DNA of 64,000 nt, from NCBI GenBank assembly GCA_019096155.1, contig JAHCVI010000004.1, forward strand, positions 1-64,000, in the 5' to 3' direction. A model generated the notes under the pieces. The model had not been told where the DNA came from. It ran no database searches and was given only the letters and a program-made list of their open reading frames with translations. Position numbers and translations under genes: made by a program. Positions 57,924-64,000 of this stretch are shown here, in pieces (position 1 is the first letter of the stretch; the number at the start of each line of letters is the position of its first letter). Source of the stretch: Staphylotrichum longicolle (Eukaryota; Ascomycota; Sordariomycetes; Sordariales; Chaetomiaceae).

Positions 57924-57940
57924 GGGGGGGGGGGGGGGGG
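57924..57940. repeat. Poly-G tract of 17 bases
   Basis: An uninterrupted G17 lies 20 bp upstream (in gene direction a C17) of the Gal80-like start codon, within its 5' leader or core promoter. Confidence 0.9.
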
Positions 57941-59131
57941 TTGGTGGAGTTCTCTTGTGTCGGAAGTTTGTTTTCTGCAGTTGTGATTGACGAGGTGGTG
58001 CGGCAGAATCGCAAAAGGCTAGCAACCACGATGGCCAGGCTAGAACTTATACGCAGGCAGTCCCCAGAATTGTATCATTGCAGTGTTTGTAATCTGACTA
58101 TCGAGTTATTGGGTATGTTCCACCACATCACATTGAGGCTTCACTCCGTTTCGGCGATATTCAAGATATTCTTAGAAATCCAGCATCGTTGTGGGAGTAC
58201 GTTATCCCGCACCTTTCGTGGATTTGTAATTCAGCTGCAGGGACGAATGACGCAAAAGTAGCCGATGTTGAGTCGATCCTTTCGGCGCGCAAGGAGGATT
58301 CCTTTTCTGCCAACCAATCCCAATCCAAGCTTGAACTTGATGAACAACTGCATCACGAACATGGCCGCTACCAATAATTTAAGGACGTGGGACAACCTTG
58401 GAGGTTTTAGACCACAATGCAGCAACCCCTTGGTCTTGTATCATTTCTCAAGTATACCTCATTGGGTCCCAAGTATCCGACGAGACATTGAGAAGGGAGA
58501 CCAACAGTTCAAAAGCGCGTATCATTGAAAGACAATGCTGAACAGGCGTTGGCGTCCCCTGGACCTAACAATGTCCCAGTCGGCACATGCATCTCTAAAG
58601 AAGTCAGCGACAGTCAGCTAAGGCCTTTGTATCTTTGCAGGACCTCACGTAAGGTTGCCAGGAAGTACTAGCACTGAGAACACATGGCACGCTGGGTGTT
58701 ACAATGGGACATACTTCAGGGTAACTGTCATCGTAGAAGTGCCTCGCATCATGGCAAACTCAAGTTGGATTGTTCAAAACAGCAGCTGTATGAGAAAGAA
58801 TCTGATTTCCTAACTTCTTCTTAACGGGCACTTCGAAGCAATGTCTCGGACATTTTTCTAGCAAGTCGAGATGCGCTGAGTTTCATTGAGGCTAAACTTG
58901 TCAACATCAGGCCGTGACCACGAGATCGGCCTGTCTGGATGTTCTAAAGTCAATTTATACCCCATATCAATGCCGGCAAATGAAACGGAAAGCCTAGCAT
59001 GTCCCGGCAGCCCTTGGGACCTGTCCAGCAAAACTCTTTTTATTCCGAATGCGCCACCCAATTCGTTCAGGTTTCATTCGTTTGGGCAGTCTTTTGAAGC
59101 GGCCCAAGAGTCTAGCTAATGCTCTGCTGCC
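57941..59131. other. Divergent intergenic region
   Basis: About 1.2 kb between the Gal80-like gene and the aspartic protease gene. No supported gene or repeat. Confidence 0.45.
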
Positions 59132-60575
59132 ATGAAAACCATCTTCTTTGCAGCAGTGTCATGGCTTGCGTCCTTCACAGCAGCAAGCCCGCTCAGCAAG
59201 GATGCCCCGGCCCAGCCACTTCGAAGTTGGCCCAGGGACACCATCTCAGCCCACGCCATCCCAATGCGTAAGCATAACCTGGCGCCTTCGACCACCCATC
59301 CGGCCCTGCAGCGGCGAGTAAACTTCCCTGCAAAGTTGAAGAATCTGTACGATGTTTACTACAGCATCGACCTCGCGGTGGGAAACCAGACGATCCCAGT
59401 CAGCATCGACACGGGATCAAGCGACACCTGGATGGTCCAGGAACCATACGAGTGTGTCTCCTTCTGGTTTGACCCGGGTGGCGTAAGTTCGCACACGCGC
59501 GGTTATCGTTGCTTCGACTTACTCTCTCGTCAAAGGTAGCCAATTGCGGCCTTGGGTCCGGCTTCAAAGGCAACCTTTCGGGTGGCATAATTCCCAACCT
59601 TCCGCCCTTCGTCCGCTCCTATGTTGATGGCACTTTTGTGCAAGGCTTTTATGGCCGCGAAGACGTAACCATCGGCGGAATAACGGCTCATAACCAGCGC
59701 TTCGCCCTTGTTAACTACACGTACTGGCATGGTGATGGGCAGACATCGGGCCTGCTGGGCCTCGCATACCCATACTTGACCAGCCTTGACGGGCCAGACC
59801 AGAACCAGCCTCCCTATGATCCCGTGTTTACGACAATGTGGAGGAGCGGGGCAATCGATCCTGTTTTCAGCATTGCTCTTTCAAGACACGAGAACCAGGG
59901 CAACAGCAGTGGAGGTGTTCTCAGCAGTGGAAAACGAGAGGAGTCGTACCTGGCACTTGGAGGGCTACCTCCAATTGACGTTGATGAAACCACGTGGTCC
60001 AGGACACCCATCCATGGGATGAACGCGGTTCCGCAATGGGGTTTTGAGACCGATGAACGAGGAATGTATATTGTCAAGCCTGAGGCGTTTGTTCTTCAAA
60101 AAGGAGGAAATGGCTCCGACGCAGGAGTGGAGCTCGTCAGGAACACCACGCAGATCCCAGTCTTAATCGACGTGGGAGCCACTTTGAGCTATCTGCCCAA
60201 GAGTATGCCCTTCTCCGTTGCAACCTGGAAGCTTTTTGACTAGAAGCTGACCGGAACTTAGACCTTGTCAACCAACTCTACGCGGCGTTTGATCCTCCAG
60301 CCAAGTACATGAGTAACGGCGGCCTCTTCTATGCGCTTTGCAATGCAACAGTGCCGCGGTTCGGCGTTCAGATGGGAGACTCAACCTTCTACATGGCCCC
60401 TGAGGACTTGCTGCGGCAGACAGCTCGTGACCCGACAGGCGAGTGGTGCCGCATTGGCGTCACCGACACCGACTCGCCGCCTCATTTGTTGGGAGTGAGT
60501 TTCTTGACCAACGTTGTTGCCGTGTTTGACGTGGGGAAGTCGGAGATGAGATTTGCTGCGAGGAAGAGGTATTAG
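59132..60575 (+). CDS. Secreted pepsin-like aspartic protease (family A1)
   Basis: Exons 59132-59482, 59536-60202 and 60262-60575 (introns 53 and 59 bp) give about 443 residues. A signal peptide (MKTIFFAAVSWLASFTAASP) and a short propeptide ending near Arg-Arg (QRRVNF) precede the body. Motif 1 is VSIDTGSSDTWM. The second active-site region is VLIDVGATLSYLP: the Asp is present, but the usual D-[TS]-G-[TS] is DVGA. Around the flap and S1 regions: GIIPNLPPFVRSYVDGTFVQG and GLLGLAYPYL. Many N-glycosylation sequons. It may be an active protease of altered specificity or a weakly active member. No GPI-anchor-like tail; it is probably released. Confidence 0.87.
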
Positions 60576-61040
60576 GTAAAGCAAAGCGGGAAGCGTGATG
60601 GGTGCACACTATTGATGGCATCGCTTTGTTGTTGGCCTCAAAATAGGGTTGGAAACGGCCTATTCTTCTCAGAACTGTGACATCCATACCTTACAGTATC
60701 TGGAAACGTGTTCTCTGTGCTCTGGTGAGCAAAAGCGACAACTACGCTTTTGAGAGATACTAAGACCAACGAGTATTTATGCGAGCCCGAAATACGGGAG
60801 ATGCTTGGATCCAACTCGAGCACCAAGCACACATACGTAAGGTACCTTACTTTGGTACGTGACAAATCCAAAACGGAAAAAAGAAAGGAGAACTCTCTCT
60901 AGTGACATACAATCAGTCCTCCAGGTTACCTAGTAATAATTAATGCGTTTTCAGATCCCAAGGAGGAAGTATGCCATTGTGTTAAGACTGTCATCGCCCC
61001 AGCCACTCTCACACGCCTCTATTCGCAACCGAAAAGAGGA
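60576..61040. other. Convergent intergenic region
   Basis: About 465 bp between two converging genes, AT-richer; nothing recognised. Confidence 0.5.
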
Positions 61041-62771
61041 TCACTTCCTCTTCGCTGGTATCAAACGAACATTCAAGGGTCCTTTCATCCACAAATTGAA
61101 GGCCTTACAGTGCAGAAAGTCCGGAGATGTGTCGTCTGCCAAAACAAGGTCGTAGCTCCAGATCAATCGCGCCAAAATCAACCTCATCTCTACATATGCC
61201 AAGCTATTCAGTTTATTAGCTTCAGAAGCAGTTCAACATCGAAGAAGGGGACAAACTTTTTGCCGAGACAATTGCGAGGTCCAATAGAAAACGGCTGCAG
61301 AGCGGCATGTCTCTGTTTATCAAACTGTCGCCCCTGGTACAGGCTCCCATCCAGCCAACGCTCTGGGATGAAGCTTTGGGGGTTGGAAAAGTTTCTGGAA
61401 GAGTAGTTCATGGCCCAAGGCCAGATATCAAGCCCAGTCTGTCTACCATTAGCCAATATTGCCCCAGACCGCATATTGGGCAAAAGGGGTCAACGTACAC
61501 CGGCAGGAATGCGGTACCCGCAAATCACATCCCCTTCCGGTTGGCAAACCCTTGGAAGCTGACTGGGAACAGGTGGGAACATTCTCATGGCCTCATCGAG
61601 CACGGCCAGCATGTACCGCAGCTGATTCACGGAGAAAATGTCGATATCTCTCTCCGCTGCAAAGACCGACCGCACCTCCTTCGCCAATGTTATTTGCGCC
61701 TCGGGATGACTGGCTAGGAAGTATACCGCACCGCAGAGTGCTGTGGCAGTGGTCTCGCTGCCGGCCAGGACTAACAACCTCGCATTGGAGGCCATCTCCT
61801 CCGTTGTCAATGTCTGTCCGTCGTCCGACCTGGCTGTCGCCATCGCTTCGACAAAATCCGGTCGGCTCTTTTCCAGTTCCAATCTTCTCTTGATCTTCGC
61901 CTCGGCGTACGCTTTTTGTGCATCAATCCGTGCACCGATATAGCGTCTGGGAAGGGCCTTCTTCATGATGTCCAGCAGCCGAGGGAAGTACCACTGGAGT
62001 ACAGTCAGAACTCCAAACTGCCGCACGCCTTGGAAGATAGCCTCGACCCAAGGGTGGTACGCAGATTGCTCCAGACACCCAAATGGCTCCCCAAATGACA
62101 GGTCACCTATCACATCAAAGGTGGCAAAGTTAAGCCATGAGGCAACGTTCACCGCGGCTTCTCGTGGCATGCCGTCTTCATCGTGTGTCTTCTCCCCCAG
62201 GCGTTGCATCAGCAGGTCCACGTATTGTGTAATCAACGGCTGCTGCTCCTGCATGCTCTTGGCTGAGAACCCATGGGACAATATGCGGCGGAAACGCGCG
62301 TGGTCCGCCCGAGAGGCGCCAAGGATGTTGTGTTTCGATATCGCGTAGAAGTCTGGGTCCTTCGAGTGCTCACCCTGGCCGTTCTTGCGGTGGCCGCGGA
62401 TATCGCGCCATGCGTCGGGATGGGTAAATGATAGGCGGTTAGGGGCGATACGAACAACGTCGCCGTACTGTTCGTGAAGGCCGTGGACGACAAACTGTGC
62501 GCGCCCAGACAGCCAGGCGAGGATGTAGGGGACATTAGAGGCTGTCCACAGTTTTGGTCCCGGGACGGAGGAGAGGGGGTGGAGAAATATGTTGTAGAGA
62601 GTGGAAGCTGCTGCATAGAGAATGCCCTGCAAAGTGAGCACTATTAGCTATCGACCTGGTGCAGGCAGAGGACCTCGTGTGGATAGGTACCAAAGAAACA
62701 GCCAGCACAGGCCAAACAAATCCGGGCGACAGCCTCAGTATGGCTGCAAAGTCGAGGTTTACGAGCCCCAT
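61041..62771 (-). CDS. Cytochrome P450 monooxygenase
   Basis: Four exons (62771-62691, 62626-61499, 61438-61257, 61203-61041; introns 64, 60 and 53 bp) give about 517 residues. An N-terminal membrane anchor (LSPGFVWPVLAVSLGILYAA) is followed by the Pro-rich hinge FLHPLSSVPGPKLW. The I-helix is LLVLAGSETTATAL, the K-helix ExxR is EAMR in VLDEAMRMFPPVP, then WPWAMNYSSRNF and PERWLDG, and the heme-binding loop FSIGPRNCLGK with Cys about 460. The last intron splits AA|C so that GKNLAYVEMRLILARLIW follows. It is an ER-bound oxidase of a CYP group common in fungal secondary metabolism; the substrate is unknown and no biosynthetic core gene is adjacent. Confidence 0.9.
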
Positions 62772-64000
62772 TTTCCAGTTCTAGAAGTCTTGGAGAGCAC
62801 AGCACATCACATGCGGAACCAGCAGCGAAAATTACGATCTATTTAAACAAGCACCTGGATGGGTTCCATGTTCTCAGCCCTGCTAAGCGATGCTCCATCT
62901 GGGATGTATGCTTGCTGCTTTGGGATATCAAGAGGGGGTGTCGCTGACGACTAACCGAGGTAAGGTAAGTTCCATGCATGAGGACCACGCCACAGCTTAT
63001 CGCTGTTCAAGCTGGACGCCCTTTCCGCAGCTTCTCGCATGGGGTGGGCGGGGTTGGGTCATGGGTCAAGGTTCATGGGGGAATTCTTGCCGCTAAATGC
63101 GTAATCTTTGGCCCAGAGGCACTGTTAATAATTGTCTGCTAGCAGCATGCGAGTTGATGGTTGAGTAATCCCTCATAGTAAGCACGGGGGTGGACTACCA
63201 GGCACCGAGCTCTTTGACCGACGCCACAGATTTCGTGTTGCTCACCAATATTTTTCCAGTCAGAATATCAGATGCATGATATTCAATGTTGTTCAGATGG
63301 AGGATCGAGCCTTGCTGTATGTGATGCGGCACTACCGAGTTGTTCAAGCTCCAACGAGCGCACAATACTGAACGGATAGCCGTGGGCCGTAGAAGCTTAC
63401 CTTGGGACGTATAAGGCCGGAACACGGAAAGTCGCTTGTGAACTCAACCGCGCAAACTTGAAAAGCACCTACGGTAGCCTCTCGGTTTTCAAGTACCTTG
63501 GCAGAACGTGAGAGCCTATGCTGAGAAGCAAGACTGGATCAGCAATTCCCCTCAAAAATATATGAGGAACATGGGCTACACAGAAGTTCATGTCTAAAAC
63601 AAAATCACAACCTATGTCAAGGGAGGAGACTTGACGCGACTTGCCAGCCCTTTCGGTTGCGGTGGTACAATGGCTACAAAAGAGTGATCAACTCCCGAGT
63701 CGCATCGAAACGCCGGGAATGTGATGCACTGCGTGGAAGTGTACAAGTGCTCTAGCCAAACATCGTTCAAACCCAACCCCCATTCCTTTCATACCAACAT
63801 GAGAAGCGGTGCATGAGATACCTAGCATACTAGACGTTCGTGCTTTGTTCTCGGCACGGCAGCCTGCCAGCTAGCCGTTCGTCTCAGATGACGTCTCAGC
63901 TGAGTTCAGGTCTCAGAATAATATCAGTTCCAGCAATCTGACTCGTCGTGGTTGATTTCAAGGGATGTCTATGTGGGTACTCCGTACCATTATTTCTTTT
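62772..64000. other. Intergenic to window end
   Basis: About 1.2 kb after the P450 start. No supported gene; the next gene presumably lies outside. Confidence 0.45.

Noticed and set aside
1..64000. CRISPR arrays, bacterial operons or insertion sequences
   Set aside because: The window is fungal nuclear DNA with spliced genes; no regular spacer-repeat array or transposase was found.

Overview
The window is nuclear DNA of a filamentous ascomycete (Pezizomycotina, probably a Sordariomycete). The grounds are many short GT-AG introns of about 46-135 bp, secreted fungal protein families, an intron-bearing tRNA and a fusarinine-type siderophore locus. No species is assigned. About twenty protein loci can be supported. 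Exon joins were read by eye from splice sites, phase and continuity of the protein.

Left edge (1-3623): a broken GNAT acetyltransferase fragment, a two-exon secreted cysteine-rich protein, and a DUF1996 secreted protein whose frame is broken twice. An apparently intact paralogue of the DUF1996 gene lies at 45855-47133.

Siderophore cluster (3922-23449): six genes match the extracellular fusarinine C / TAFC locus of other fungi. They are a SidJ-like esterase, the SidD-like NRPS, a SitT-like ABC transporter with one frameshift, a SidF-like hydroxyornithine transacylase, a SidH-like hydratase and a SIT/Mir-type MFS permease. SidF and SidH end in -AKL and -SKL, so their acyl-supply steps are probably peroxisomal. 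Exact ATCWGATAA sites, the iron-regulator GATA consensus, lie upstream of sidD and of the permease gene.

Middle (26362-37812): a 1529-residue fusion joins a PrnB/IDO-superfamily heme domain (DUF1864) to an FAD/NADPH reductase domain, a cytochrome b5 domain and a long unassigned C-terminus. It is followed on the same strand by an adenylation-thiolation-reductase (NRPS-like) gene with an in-frame stop near its end. The pair may be a small, undescribed biosynthetic unit. A bacterial-style cytosolic M4 metalloprotease follows.

Right part (37813-64000): an 81-residue zinc-ribbon-like protein missed by simple ORF calling, an ankyrin protein, tRNA-Glu(UUC), a decayed RIP-like coding remnant, the second DUF1996 gene, a Nudix hydrolase, a secreted protein that may have a barwin-like fold, an MFS transporter, a large SH3/zinc-finger protein, a Gal80-like Gfo/Idh/MocA protein, an aspartic protease and a cytochrome P450.

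Several genes carry single-base frame lesions (GNAT, DUF1996 copy A, sitT, the small locus near 24.8 kb). Either there is real decay or the consensus has indel errors. The 5.9 kb sidD exon and many other genes are clean, so errors are not uniform.
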